A DNA stretch of 64,000 bases from Larix kaempferi (taxonomy: Eukaryota > Streptophyta > Pinopsida > Pinales > Pinaceae): NCBI GenBank assembly GCA_027924585.1, contig BSBM01000200.1, positions 1,240,001 to 1,304,000 of the forward strand, read 5' to 3'. A program made the translations under genes and the position numbers. Numbering within the stretch: position 1 is the stretch's first letter; every line of letters begins with the position of its first letter. Shown in pieces: positions 24,393-37,541 of the stretch. The notes below the pieces were generated by a model. That model had not been told where the DNA came from. It ran no database searches and worked only from the letters and a program-made list of their open reading frames with translations.

Positions 24393-25776
24393 TAGAAAAT
24401 GTGTTTTATTTCATAAATGGAATCTACAAAGTATACACATTCTACGTCATAACGAATTTCTATAGTTTGCGCATGCGTCCGGAAATAAGAAAAGCTTACT
24501 TCCCCCGTTTTTTAAAATCACAGCTTCTAGAAGGTTTACATGATTTCTTAAAAAACACGAGTTTTTAGAAAATGTGTTTTATTTCATAAATGGAATCAAC
24601 AAAGTATGCACATTCTACATCATAACGACTTTCTATAGTTTGCGCATGCGTTTGGAAATAAGAAACGCTTACTTCCCCCGTTTTTTAAAATCACAGCTTC
24701 TAGAAGGTTTACATGATTTCGTAAAAAACACGAGTTTTTAGAAAATGTGTTTTATTTCATAAATGGAATCAACAAAGTATACACATTCTACGTCATAACG
24801 AATTTCTATAGTTTGCACATTCGTCCGGAAATAAGAAAAGCTTACTTCCACCGTTTTTTAAAATCACAGCTTCTAGAAGGTTTACCTGATTTCGTAAAAA
24901 ACATGAGTTTTTAGAAAATGTTTTTTATTTCATAAATGGAATCTACAAAGTATGCACATTCTACTTCATAACGACTTTCTATAGTTTGCGCATGCGTCCG
25001 GAAATAAGAAAAGCTTACTTCCCCCGTTTTTTAAAATCACAGCTTCTAGTAGGTTTAGATGATTTCTTAAAAAACACGAGTTTTTAGAAAATGTGTTTTA
25101 TTTCATAAATGGAATCAACAAAGTATGCACATTCTACGTCATAACGAATTTCTATAGTTTGTGCATTCGTCCGGAAATAAGAAAAGCTTACTTCCACCGT
25201 TTTTTAAAATCACAGCTTCTAGAAGGTTTACATGATTTCGTAAAAAACACGAGTTTTTAGAAAATGTGTTTTATTTCATAAATTGAATCTACAAAGCATG
25301 CACATTCTACGTGATAACGACTTTCTATAGTTTGCGCATGCGTTTGGAAATATAAAAAGCTTACTTCCACGGTTTTTTAAAATCACAGCTTCTAGAAGGT
25401 TTACATGATTTCTTAAAAAACACGAGTTTTTAGAAAATGTGTTTTATTTCATAAATGGAATCAACAAAGTATGCACATTCTACGTCATAACGACTTTCTA
25501 TACTTTGCGCATGCGTCCGGAAATAAGAAAAGCTTACTTCTCCCCTTTTTTAAAATCACAGCTTCTAGAAGGTTTACATGATTTCTTAAAAAACACGAGT
25601 TTTTAGAAAATGTGTTTTATTTCATAAATGGAATCTACAAAGTATGCACATTCTACGTGATAACGACTTTCTATAGTTTGCGCATTCGTCCGGAAATAAG
25701 AAAAGCTTACTTCCACCGTTTTTTAAAATCACAGCTTCTAGAAGGTTTACCTGATTTCGTAAAAAACATGAGTTTT
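24393..25776 (+). repeat. 8-mer A-to-H block, first of a pair
   Basis: Order A B C D E F G H, 1,384 bp, followed immediately by another A. Private features include AAATTGAATC in the F monomer near 25284 and TATACTTTGCG in the G monomer near 25500. That last change is shared with 12873, so this G copy is closest to the G of the second canonical unit. Confidence 0.82.
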
Positions 25777-28371
25777 TAGAAAATGTGTTTTATTTCATAA
25801 ATGGAATCTACAAAGTATACACATTCTACGTCATAACGACTTTCTATAGTTTGCGCATGCGTCCGGAAATAAGAAAAGCTTACTTCCCCCGTTTTTTAAA
25901 ATCACAGCTTCTAGAAGGTTTACATGATTTCTTAAAAAACACGAGTTTTTAGAAAATGTGTTTTATTTCATAAATGGAATCAACAAAGTATGCACATTCT
26001 ACATCATAACGAATTTCTATAGTTTGCGCATTCGTCCGGAAATAAGAAACACTTACTTCCACCGTTTTTTAAAATCACAGCTTCTAGAAGGTTTACATGA
26101 TTTCGTAAAAAACACGAGTTTTTAGAAAATGTGTTTTATTTCATAAATGGAATCAACAAAGTATACACATTCTACGTCATAACGAATTTCTATAGTTTGC
26201 ACATTCGTCCGGAAATAAGAAAAGCTTACTTCCACCGTTTTTTAAAATCACAGCTTCTAGAAGGTTTACCTGATTTCGTAAAAAACATGAGTTTTTAGAA
26301 AATGTTTTTTATTTCATAAATGGAATCTACAAAGTATGCACATTCTACTTCATAACGACTTTCTATAGTTTGCGCATGCGTCCGGAAATAAGAAAAGCTT
26401 ACTTCCCCCGTTTTTTAAAATCACAGCTTCTAGTAGGTTTAGATGATTTCTTAAAAAACACGAGTTTTTAGAAAATGTGTTTTATTTCATAAATGGAATC
26501 AACAAAGTATGCACATTCTACGTCATAACGAATTTCTATAGTTTGCACATTCGTCCGGAAATAAGAAAAGCTTACTTCCACCGTTTTTTAAAATCACAGC
26601 TTCTAGAAGGTTTACATGATTTCGTAAAAAACATGAGTTTTTAGAAAATGTGTTGTATTTCATAAATGGAATCTACAAAGCATGCACATTCTACGTGATA
26701 ACGACTTTCTATAGTTTGCGCATGCGTTTGGAAATATAAAAAGCTTACTTCCACGGTTTTTTTAAATCGCAGCTTCTACAAGGTTTACATGATTTCTTAA
26801 AAAACACGAGTTTTTAGAAAATGTGTTTTATTTCATAAATGGAATCAACAAAGTATGCACATTCTATGTCATAACGACTTTCTATAGTTTGTGCATGCGT
26901 CCGGAAATAAGAAAAGCTTACTTCTCCCCTTTTTTAAAATCACAGCTTCTAGAAGGTTTACATGATTTCTTAAAAAACACGAGTTTTTAGAAAATGTGTT
27001 TTATTTCATAAATGGAATCTACAAAGTATGCACAGTCTACGTGATAACGACTTTCTATAGTTTGCGCATTCGTCCGGAAATAAGAAAAGCTTACTTCCAC
27101 CGTTTTTTAAAATCACAGCTTCTAGAAGGTTTACCTGATTTCGTAAAAAACATGAGTTTTTAGAAAATGTGTTTTATTTCATAAATGGAATCTACAAAGT
27201 ATGCACATTCTACTTCATAACGACTTTCTATAGTTTGCGCATGCGTCCGGAAATAAGAAAAGCTTACTTCCCCCGTTTTTTAAAATCACAGCTTCTAGAA
27301 GGTTTAGATGATTTCTTAAAAAACACGAGTTTTTAGAAAATGTGTTTTATTTCATAAATGGAATCAACAAAGTATGCACATTCTACGTCATAACGAATTT
27401 CTATAGTTTGTGCATTCGTCCGGAAATAAGAAAAGCTTACTTCCACCGTTTTTTAAAATCACAGCTTCTAGAAGGTTTACATGATTTCGTAAAAAACACG
27501 AGTTTTTAGAAAATGTGTTTTATTTCATAAATGGAATCTACAAAGCATGCACATTCTACGTGATAACGACTTTCTATAGTTTGCGCATGCGTTTGGAAAT
27601 ATGAAAAGCTTACTTCCACGGTTTTTTTAAATCACAGCTTCTAGAAGGTTTACATGATTTCTTAAAAAACACGAGTTTTTAGAAAATGTGTTTTATTTCA
27701 TAAATGGAATCAACAAAGTATGCACATTCTACGTCATAACGACTTTCTATAGTTTGCGCATGCGTTTGGAAATAAGAAACGCTTACTTCCCCCGTTTTTT
27801 AAAATCACAGCTTCTAGAAGGTTTACATGATTTCGTAAAAAACACGAGTTTTTAGAAAATGTGTTTTATTTCATAAATGGAATCTACAAAGCATGAACAT
27901 TCTACGTATTAACGACTTTCTATAGTTTGCGCATGCGCCCGGAAATAAGAAAAGCTTACTTCCAGCATTTTTTAAAATCACAGCTTCTAGAAGGTTTACA
28001 TGATTTTGTAAAAAACACGAGTTTTTAGAAAATGTGTTTTATTTCATAAATGGAATCTACAAAGTATGCACATTCTACGTCATAAGGACTTTCTATAGTT
28101 TGCGCATGCATCCGGAAATAAGAAAAGCTTACTTCCCCCGTTTTTTAAAATCACAGCTTCTAGAAGGTTTACATGATTTCTTAAAGAACACGTGTTTTTA
28201 GAAAATGTGTTTTATTTCATAAATCGAATCAGCAAAGTATGCACATTCTACGTCATAACGACTTTCTATAGTTTGCGCATTCGTCCAGAAATAAGAAAAG
28301 CTTACTTCTACCGTTTTTTAAAGTCACAACTTCTAGAAGGTTTACATGATTTCGTTAAAAACACGAGTTTT
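25777..28371 (+). repeat. 15-mer HOR variant with new N type
   Basis: Order A B C D E F G H I E F' B N K L. The first eight monomers repeat the block just upstream at 1,384 bases. The B monomer is hybrid (AAACACTT with CCACCG). A new type N appears at 27853 (AAAGCATGAAC, GTATTAACG, GCATGCGCCCGG, CCAGCATTTT), and K carries GTCATAAGG and CATGCATCC. The L monomer has CAGCAAAG. Confidence 0.8.
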
Positions 28372-29235
28372 TAGAAAATGTGTTTTATTTCATAAATGGA
28401 ATCTACAAAGTATACACATTCTACGTCATAACGAATTTCTATAGTTTGCGCATGCGTCCGGAAATAAGAAAAGCTTACTTCCCCCGTTTTTTAAAATCAC
28501 AGCTTCTAGAAGGTTTACATGATTTCTTAAAAAACACGAGTTTTTAGAAAATGTGTTTTATTTCATAGATGGAATCTACAAAGTATGCACATTCTACGTC
28601 ATAACGACTTTCTATAGTTTGCGCATGCGTCCGGAAATAAGAAAAGCTTACTTCCCCCGTTTTTTAAAATCACAGCTTCTAGAAGGTTTAGATGATTTCT
28701 TAAAAAACACGAGTTTTAGAAAATGTGTTTTATTTCATAAATGGAATCAACAAAGTATGCACATCCTACGTCATAACGAATTTCTATAGTTTGCGCATTC
28801 GTCCGGAAATAAGAAAAGCTTACTTCCACCGTTTTTTAAAATCACAGCTTCTAGAGGGTTTACATGATTTCGTAAAAAACACGAGTTTTTAGAAAATGTG
28901 TTTTATTTCATAAATGGAATCTACAAAGTATGCACATTCTACGTCATAACGACTTTCTATAGTTTGCGCATGCATCCGGAAATAAGAAAAACTTACTTCC
29001 CCCGTTTTTTAAAATCACAGCTTCTAGAAGGTTTACATGATTTCTTAAAAAACACGTGTTTTTAGAAAATGTGTTTTATTTCATAAATCGAATCAACAAA
29101 GTATGCACATTCTACGTCATAACGACTTTCTATAGTTTGCGCATTCGTCCAGAAATAAGAAAAGCTTACTTCTACCGTTTTTTAAAGTCACAACTTCTAG
29201 AAGGTTTACATGATTTCGTTAAAAACACGAGTTTT
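28372..29235 (+). repeat. 5-mer HOR variant
   Basis: Order A, I-like (TTCATAGATGG), E, K-like (CATGCATCC, AAAAACTT, ACACGTG), L; 864 bases because one T is missing from GAGTTTTTAG near 28714. This is the shortest L-to-L interval in domain I. The TTCATAGATGG marker reappears in the next unit and again at 35639, 42906, 45155, 49309 and 60924, tying this segment to domains II and III. Confidence 0.8.
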
Positions 29236-30273
29236 TAGAAAATGTGTTTTATTTCATAAATGGAATCTACAAAGTATACACATTCTACGTCATAACGAAT
29301 TTCTATAGTTTGCGCATGCGTATGGAAATAAGAAAAGCTTACTTCCCCCGTTTTTTAAAATCACAGCTTCTAGAAGGTTTACATGATTTCTTAAAAAACA
29401 CGAGTTTTTAGAAAATGTGTTTTATTTCATAGATGGAATCTACAAAGTATGCACATTCTACGTCATAACGACTTTCTATAGTTTGCGCATGCGTCCGGAA
29501 ATAAGAAAAGCTTACTTCCCCCGTTTTTTAAAATCACAGCTTCTAGAAGGTTTAGATGATTTCTTAAAAAACACGAGTTTTTAGAAAATGTGTTTTATTT
29601 CATAAATGGAATCAACAAAGTATGCACATTCTACGTCATAACGAATTTCTATAGTTTGCGCATTCGTCCGGAAATAACAAAAGATTACTTCCACCGTTTT
29701 TTAAAATCACAGCTTCTAGAAGGTTTACATGATTTCGTAAAAAACACGAGTTTTTAGAAAATGTGTTTTATTTCATAAATGGAATCTACAAAGCATGCAC
29801 ATTCTACGTGATAACGACTTTCTATAGTTTGCGCATGCGCCCGGAAATAAGAAAAGCTTACTTCCAGCATTTTTTAAAATCACAGCTTCTAGAAGGTTTA
29901 CATGATTTCGTAAAAAACACGAGTTTTTAGAAAATGTGTTTTATTTCATAAATGGAATCTACAAAGTATGCAAATTCTACGTCATAACGACTTTCTATAG
30001 TTTGCGCATGCGTCCGGAAATAAGAAAAGCTTACTTCTCCCGTTTTTTAAAATCACAGCTTCTAGAAGGTTTACATGATTTCTTAAAGAACACGTGTTTT
30101 TAGAAAATGTGTTTTATTTCATAAATCGAATCAACAAAGTATGCACATTCTACGTCATAACGACTTTCTATAGTTTGCGCATTCGTCCAGAAATAAGAAA
30201 AGCTTACTTTTACCGTTTTTTAAAGTCACAACTTCTAGAAGGTTTACATGATTTCGTTAAAAACAGGAGTTTT
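29236..30273 (+). repeat. 6-mer HOR variant
   Basis: Order A (GCGTATGG), I-like with TTCATAGATGG, E (AACAAAAGATTAC), N (GCATGCGCCCGG, CCAGCATTTT), K, L; 1,038 bp. It matches the preceding 5-mer plus one N monomer. The L monomer ends AACAGGAG instead of AACACGAG. Confidence 0.8.
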
Positions 30274-33200
30274 TAGAAAATGTGTTTTATTTCATAAATG
30301 GAATCTACAAAGTATCCACATTCTACGTCATAACGAATTTCTATAGTTTGCGCATGCGTCCGGAAATAAGAAAAGCTTACTTCCCCCGTTTTTTAAAATC
30401 ACAGCTTCTAGAAGGTTTACATGATTTCTTAAAAAACACGAGTTTTTAGAAAATGTGTTTTATTTCATAAATGGAATCAACAAAGTATGCACATTCTACA
30501 TCATAACGACTTTCTATAGTTTGCGCATGCGTTTGGAAATAAGAAACGCTTACTTCCCCCGTTTTTTAAAATCACAGCTTCTAGAAGGTTTACATGATTT
30601 CGTAAAAAACACGAGTTTTTAGAAAATGTGTTTTATTTCATAAATGGAATCAACAAAGTATACACATTCTACGTCATAACGAATTTCTATAGTTTGCACA
30701 TTCGTCCGGAAATAAGAAAAGCATACTTCCACCGTTTTTTAAAATCACAGCTTCTAGAAGGTTTACCTGATTTCGTAAAAAACATGAGTTTTTAGAAAAT
30801 GTTTTTTATTTCATAAATGGAATCTACAAAGTATGCACATTCTACTTCATAACGACTTTCTATAGTTTGCGCATGCGTCCGGAAATAAGAAAAGCTTACT
30901 TCCCCCGTTTTTTAAAATCACAGCTTCTGTAAGGTTTAGATGATTTCTTAAAAAACACGAGTTTTTAGAAAATGTGTTTTATTTCATAAATGGAATCAAC
31001 AAAGTATGCATATTCTACGTCATAACGAATTTCTATAGTTTGCGCATTCGTCCGGAAATAAGAAAAGCTTACTTCCACCGTTTTTTAAAATCACAGCTTC
31101 TAGAAGGTTTACATGATTTCGTAAAAAACACGAGTTTTTAGAAAATGTGTTTTATTTCATAAATGGAATCTACAAAGCATGCACATTCTACGTGATAACG
31201 ACTTTCTATAGTTTGCGCATGCGTTTGGAAATATGAAAAGCTTACTTCCACGGTTTTTTTAAATCACAGCTTCTACAAGGTTTAAATGATTTCTTAAAAA
31301 ACACGAGTTTTTAGAAAATGTGTTTTATTTCATAAATGGAATCAACAAAGTATGCACATTCTACGTCATAACGACTTTCTATAGTTTGCGCATGCGTCCG
31401 AAAATAAGAAAAGCTTACTTCTCCCCTTTTTTAAAATCACAGCTTCTAGAAGGTTTACATGATTTCTTAAAAAACACGAGTTTTTAGAAAATGTGTTTTA
31501 TTTCATAAATGGAATCTACAAAGTATGCACATTCTACGTGATAACGACTTTCTATAGTTTGCGCATTCGTCCGGAAATAAGAAAAGCTTACTTCCACCGT
31601 TTTTTAAAATCACAGCTTCTAGAAGGTTTACCTAATTTCGTAAAAAACATGAGTTTTTAGAAAATGTGTTTTATTTCATAAATGGAATCTACAAAGTATG
31701 CACATTCTACTTCATAACGACTTTCTATAGTTTGCGCATGCGTCCGGAATTAAGAAAAGCTTACTTCCCCCGTTTTTTAAAATCACAGCTTCTAGAAGGT
31801 TTAGATGATTTCTTAAAAAACATGAGTTTTTAGAAAATGTGTTTTATTTCATAAATGGAATCAACAAAGTATGCACATTCTACGTCATAACGAATTTCTA
31901 TAGTTTGCGCATTCGTCCGGAAATAAGAAAAGCTTACTTCCACCGTTTTTTAAAATCACAGCTTCTAGAAGGTTTACATGATTTCGTAAAAAACACGAGT
32001 TTTTAGAAAATGTGTTTTATTTCATAAATGGAATCTACAAAGCATGCACATTCTACGTGATAACGACTTTCTATAGTTTGCGCATGCGTTTGGAAATATG
32101 AAAAGCTTACTTCCACGGTTTTTTTAAATCACAGCTTCTAGAAGGTTTACATGATTTCTTAAAAAACACGAGTTTTTAGAAAATGTGTTTTATTTCATAA
32201 ATGGAATCAACAAAGTATGCACATTCTACGTCATAACGACATTCTATAGTTTGCGCATGCGTACGGAAATAAGAAAAGCTTACTTCCACCGTTTTTTAAA
32301 ATCACAGCTTCTAGAAGGTTTACATGATTTCGTAAAAAACACGAGTTTTTAGAAAATGTTTTTTATTTCATAAATGGAATCTACAAAGTATGCACATTCT
32401 AGGTCATAACGAATTTCTATAGTTTGCGCATGCATCCGGAAATAAGAAAAGCTTACTTCCCCCGTTTTTTAAAATCACAGCTTCTAGAAGGTTTACATGA
32501 TTTCTTAAAAAACACGAGTTTTTAGAAAATGTGTTTTATTTCATAAATGGAATAAACAAAGTATGCACATTCTACGTCATAACGACTTTCTATAGTTTGC
32601 GCATGCGTTTGGAAATAAGAAATGCTTACTTCCACCGTTTTTTAAAATCACAGCTTCTAGAAGGTTTACATGATTTCGTAAAAAACACGAGTTTTTAGAA
32701 AATGTGTTTTATTTCGTAAATGGAATCAACAAAGTATGCACATTCTACGTCATAACGAATTTCTATAGTTTGAGCATGCGTCCGGAATTTAGAAAAGCTT
32801 ACTTCCCCCGTTTTTTAAAGTCACAGCTTCTAGAAGGTTTACATGATTTCGTAAAAAACACGAGTTTTTAGAAAATGTGTTTTATTTCATAAATGGAATC
32901 TACAAAGTATGCACCTTCTACGTCATAACGACTTTAAATAGTTTGCGCACGCGTCCAGAAATAAGAAAAGCTTACTTCCACCATTTTTTAAAATCACAGC
33001 TTCTAGAAGGTTTACATGATTTCGTAAAAAACACGAGTTTTTAGAAAATGTGTTTTATTTCATAAATGGAATCTACAAAGTATGCACATTCTACGTCATA
33101 ACGAGTTTCTATAGTTTGCGCATGCATCCGGAAATAAGAAAATCTTACTTCCCCCATTTTTTAAAATCACAGCTTCTAGAAGGTTTACATGATTTCTTAA

Positions 33201-33387
33201 AAAACACGTGTTTTTAGAAAATGTGTTTTATTTCATAAATCGAATCAACAAATTATGCACATTCTACGTCATAACGACTTTCTATAGTTTGCGCATTCGT
33301 TCAGAAATAAGAAAAGATTACTTCTACCGTTTTTTAAAGTCACAACATCTAGAAGGTTTACATGATTTCGTTAAAAACACGAGTTTT
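30274..33387 (+). repeat. 18-mer bridging domain I and domain II
   Basis: Starts as domain I (A B C D E F G H I E F'), then a B-like monomer with GCGTACGG (32177). After this come types not seen before: P (32350; AGGTCATAACGAA, CATGCATCC), Q (32523; AATAAACAAAG, AAATGCTT), R (32696; TTCGTAAATGG, GAGCATGCG, GGAATTTAG), S (32869; CTTTAAATAG, GCGCACGCG), T (33042) and a modified L with AAATTATGC and GTTCAG (33215). The change at about 32.2 kb is the domain boundary. Confidence 0.82.
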
Positions 33388-36300
33388 TAGAAAATGTGTT
33401 TTATTTCATAAATGGAATCTACAAAGTATACACATTCTACGTCATAACGAATTTCTATAGTTTGCGCATGCGTCCGGAAATAAGAAAAAATTACTTCCCC
33501 CGTTTTTTAAAATCACAGCTTCTAGAAGGTTTACATGATTTCGTAAAAAACACGAGTTTTTAGAAAATGTGTTTTATTTCATAAATGGAATCTACAAACT
33601 ATGCACATTCTACTTCATAACGACTTTCTATAGTTTGCGTATGCGTCCGGAAATAAGAAAAGCTTACTTCCCCCGTTTTTTAAAATCACAGCTTCTAGAA
33701 GGTTTAGATGATTTCTTAAAAAACACGAGTTTTTAGAAAATGTGTTTTATTTCATAAATGGAATCAACAAAGTATGCACATTCTACGTCATAACGAATTT
33801 CTATAGTTTGTGCATTCGTCCGGAAATAAGAAAAGCTTACTTCCACCGTTTTTTAAAATCACAGCTTCTAGAAGGTTTACATGATTTCGTAAAAAACACG
33901 AGTTTTTAGAAAATGTGTTTTATTTCATAAATGGAATCTACAAAGTATGCACATTCTACGTCTTAACGACTTTCTATAGTTTGTGCATGCGTCCGGAAAT
34001 AAGAAAAGCTTACTTCCACTGTTTTTTAAAATCACCGCTTCTAGTAGGTTTACATGATTTTTTAAAAAACACGAGTTTTTAGAAAATGTGTTTTATTTCA
34101 TAAATGGGAATCAAAAAAGTATGCACATTCTACGTCATAACGACTTTCTATAGTTTGCGCATGCGTCCGGAAATAAGAAAAGCTTACTTCCACCGGTTTT
34201 TAAAATCACCGCTTCTAGAAGGTTTACATGATTTCTTAAAAAACACGACTTTTTAGAAAATGTGTTTTATTTCGTAAATGGAATCAACAAAGTATGCATT
34301 TTCTACGTCATAAGGACTTTCTATAGTTTGCGCATTCGCCCGGAAATAAGAAAAGCTTACTTCCCCCGTTTTTTAAAATCACAGCTTCTAGAAGGTTTAC
34401 ATGATTTCTTAAAAAACACGTGTTTTTAGAAAATGTGTTTTATTTCATAAATGGAATCAACAAAGTATGCACATTCTACGTCATAACGACTTTCTATAGT
34501 TTGCGCATGCATCCAGAAATAAGAAAAGATTACTTTCCCCGTTTTTTAAAATCACAGCTTCTAGAAGGTTTACATGATTTCTTAAAAAACACGTGTTTTT
34601 ATAAAATGTGTTTTATTTCATAAATGGAATCTAAAAAGTATGCACATTCTACGTCATAACGACTTTCTATATTTTGCGCATTCGTCCGGAAATAAGAAAA
34701 GCTTACTTCCACCGTTTTTTAAAATCACCGCTTCTAGTAGGTTTACATGATTTTTTAAAAAACACGAGTTTTTAGAAAATGTGTTTTATTTCATAAATGG
34801 GAATCAACAAAGTATGCACATTCTACCTCATCACGACTTTCTATAGTTTGCGCATGCGTCCGGAATTTAGAAAAGCTTAGTTCCCCCGTTTTTTAAAGTC
34901 ACAGCTTCTAGAAGGCTTACATGATTTCGTAAAAAACACGAGTTTTTAGAAAATGTGTTTTATTTCATAAATGGAATCTACAAAGTATGCACATTCTACG
35001 TCATAACGACTTTCTATAGTTTGCGCATGCATCCGCAAATAAGAAAAGCTTACTTCCCCCGTTTTTTAAAATCACAGCTTCTAGAAGGTTTACATGATTT
35101 CTTAAAAAACACGTCTTTTTAGAAAATGTGTTTTATTTCATAAATGGAATCAACAAAGTATGCACATTCTACGTCATAACGACTTTCTATAGTTTGCGCA
35201 TTCGTCCAGAAATAAGAAGAGCTTACTTCTACCGTTTTTTAAAGTCACAACTTCTAGAAGGTTTACATGATTTCGTAAAAAACACGAGTTTTTAGAAAAT
35301 GTGTTTTATTTCATAAATGGAATCTACAAAGTATGCACATTCTACGTCATAACGAATTTCTATAGTTTGCGCATGCGTCCGGAAATAAGAAAAGCTTACT
35401 TCCCTCGTTTTTTAAAATCACAGCTTCTAGAATGTTTACATGATTTCTTAAAAAACACGAGTTTTTAGAAAATGTGTTTTATTTCATAAATGGAATCAAC
35501 AAAGTATGCACATTCTACGTCATAACGAATTTCTATAGTTTGTGCATGCGTCCGGAAATAAGAAAAGGTTACTTCCCCCGTTTTTTAAAATCACAGCTTC
35601 TAGAAGGTTTACATGATTTCTTAAAAAACACGAGTTTTTAGAAAATGTGTTTTATTTCATAGATGGAATCTACAAAGTATGCACATTCTACGTCATAACG
35701 ACTTTCTATAGTTTGCGCATGCGTCCGGAAATAAGAAAAGCTTACTTCCCCCGTTTTTTAAAATCACAGCTTCTAGAAGGTTTAGATGATTTCTTAAGAA
35801 ACACGAGTTTTTAGAAAATGTGTTTTATTTCATAAATGGAATCAACAAAGTATGCACATTCTACGTCATAACGAATTTCTATAGTTTGTGCATTCGTCCG
35901 GAAATAAGAAAAGCTTACTTCCACCGTTTTTTAAAATCACAGCTTCTAGAAGGTTTACATGATTTCGTAAAAAACACGAGTTTTTAGAAAATGTGTTTTA
36001 TTTCATAAATGGAATCTACAAAGCATGCACATTCTACGTGATAACGACTTTCTATAGTTTGCGCATGCGCTCGGAAATAAGAAAAGCTTACTTCCAACAT
36101 TTTTTAAAATCACAGCTTCTAGAAGGTTTACATGATTTCATAAAAAACACGAGTTTTTAGAAAATGTGTTTTATTTCATAAATGGAATCTACAAAGTATG
36201 CACATTCTACGTCATAACGACTTTCTATAGTTTGCGCATGCATCCGGAAATAAGAAAAGCTTACTTCCACCGTTTTTTAAAATCACAGCTTCTAGAAGGT

Positions 36301-37541
36301 TTACATGATTTCGTAAAAAACACGAGTTTTTAGAAAATGTGTTTTATTTCATAAATGGAATCAACAAAGTATGCACATTCTACGTCATAACGACTTTCTA
36401 TAGTTTGCGCATTCGTCCAGAAATAAGAAAAACTTACTTCTACCGTTTTTTAAAGTCACAACTTCTACAAGGTTTACATGATTTCGTTAAAAACACGAGT
36501 TTTTAGAAAATGTGTTTTATTTCATAAATGGAATTTACAAATTATACACATTCTACGTCCTAACGAATTTCTGTAGTTTGCGCATGCATCCGGAAATAAG
36601 AAAAGCTTACTTCCCCCGTTTTTTAAAATCACAGCTTCTAGAAGGTTTACATGATTTCTTAAAAAACACGAGTTTTTAGAAAATCTGTTTTATTTCATAA
36701 ATGGAATCAACAAAGTATGCTCATTCTACATCATAACGACTTTCTATAGTTTGCGCATGCGTTTGGAAATAAGAAACGCTTACTTCCCCCATTTTTTAAA
36801 ATCACAGCTTCTAGAAGGTTTACATGATTTCGTAAAAAACACGAGTTTTTAGAAAATGTGTTTTATTTCATAAATGGAATCAACAAAGTATACACATTCT
36901 ACGTCATAACAAATTTCTATAGTTTGCGCATTCGTCCGGAAATAAGAAAAGCTTACTTCCACCGTTTTTTAAAATCACAGCTTCTAGAAGGTTTACCTGA
37001 TTTCGTAAAAAACATGAGTTTTTAGAAAATGCGTTTTATTTCATAAATGGAATCTACAAAGTATGCACATTCTACTTCATAACGACTTTCTATAGTTTGC
37101 GCATGCGTCCGGAAATAAGAAAAGCTTACTTCCCCCGTTTTTTAAAATCACAGCTTCTAGAAGGTTTAGATGATTTCGTAAAAAACACGAGTTTTTAGAA
37201 AATGTGTTTTATTTCATAAATGGAATCTACAAAGTATGCACATTCTACGTCATAACGACTTTCTATAGTTTGCGGATGCGTCCAGAAATAAGAAAAGCTT
37301 ACTTCCACTGTTTTTTAAAATCACAGCTTCTAGAAGGTTTACATGATTTCTTAAAAAACACGTGTTTTTAGAAAATGTGTTTTATTTCATAAATCGAATC
37401 AACAAATTATGCACATTCTACGTTATAACGACTTTCTATAGTTTGCGCATTCGTTCAGAAATAAGAAAAGCTTACTTCTACCGTTTTTTAAAGTCACAAC
37501 ATCTAGAAGGTTTACATGATTTCGTTAAAAACACGAGTTTT
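30793..37541 (+). repeat. Long duplicated block, copy 1 (offset 7,267)
   Basis: Matches about 38061-44735 at an offset of 7,267 bases (42 x 173 + 1). Paired landmarks are GCGTACGG (32259 and 39526), CTACAAGG (31273 and 38540), L' (33215 and 40482), X (34427 and 41694) and the terminal L' (37369 and 44636). The +1 comes from two extra Gs minus one deleted base inside the interval. The intervening 37542-38060 resembles 33388-33906. Confidence 0.9.
33388..37541 (+). repeat. Domain II 24-mer HOR, first copy
   Basis: 24 monomers, 4,154 bp (24 x 173 + 2). It opens with A' (AAAAAATTAC), I, E, U (GTCTTAACG, ACCGCTTCTAGTAGG), V (AAATGGGAATC, 174 bp), W (TTCGTAAATGG, GCATTTTC, ATAAGG), X (CATCCAG, AAAGATTAC), Y (TATATTTTGCG), V2 (AAATGGGAATC, CCTCATCAC, AAGCTTAG) and continues to a modified L at 37369. 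The two extra bases are the extra G in V and V2. The same series recurs at 40655, and its opening part at 47058 and 62827. Confidence 0.88.

Larger units (their letters stand above)
1..32176 (+). repeat. Domain I: homogeneous 17-mer-derived HOR block
   Basis: About 186 monomers belonging to roughly a dozen recurring types (A to I, F', K, L, and late N). Copies of one type in different units are nearly identical, whereas adjacent monomers differ at many diagnostic sites; this is the defining property of a higher-order repeat. The canonical unit is 17 monomers (2,941 bp). Unit lengths between successive L monomers are 17, 13, 38, 17, 33, 10, 13, 23, 5 and 6 monomers, all exact multiples of 173 except for two single-base deletions (near 2431 and 28714). 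After 32,176 new types appear. Confidence 0.9.
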
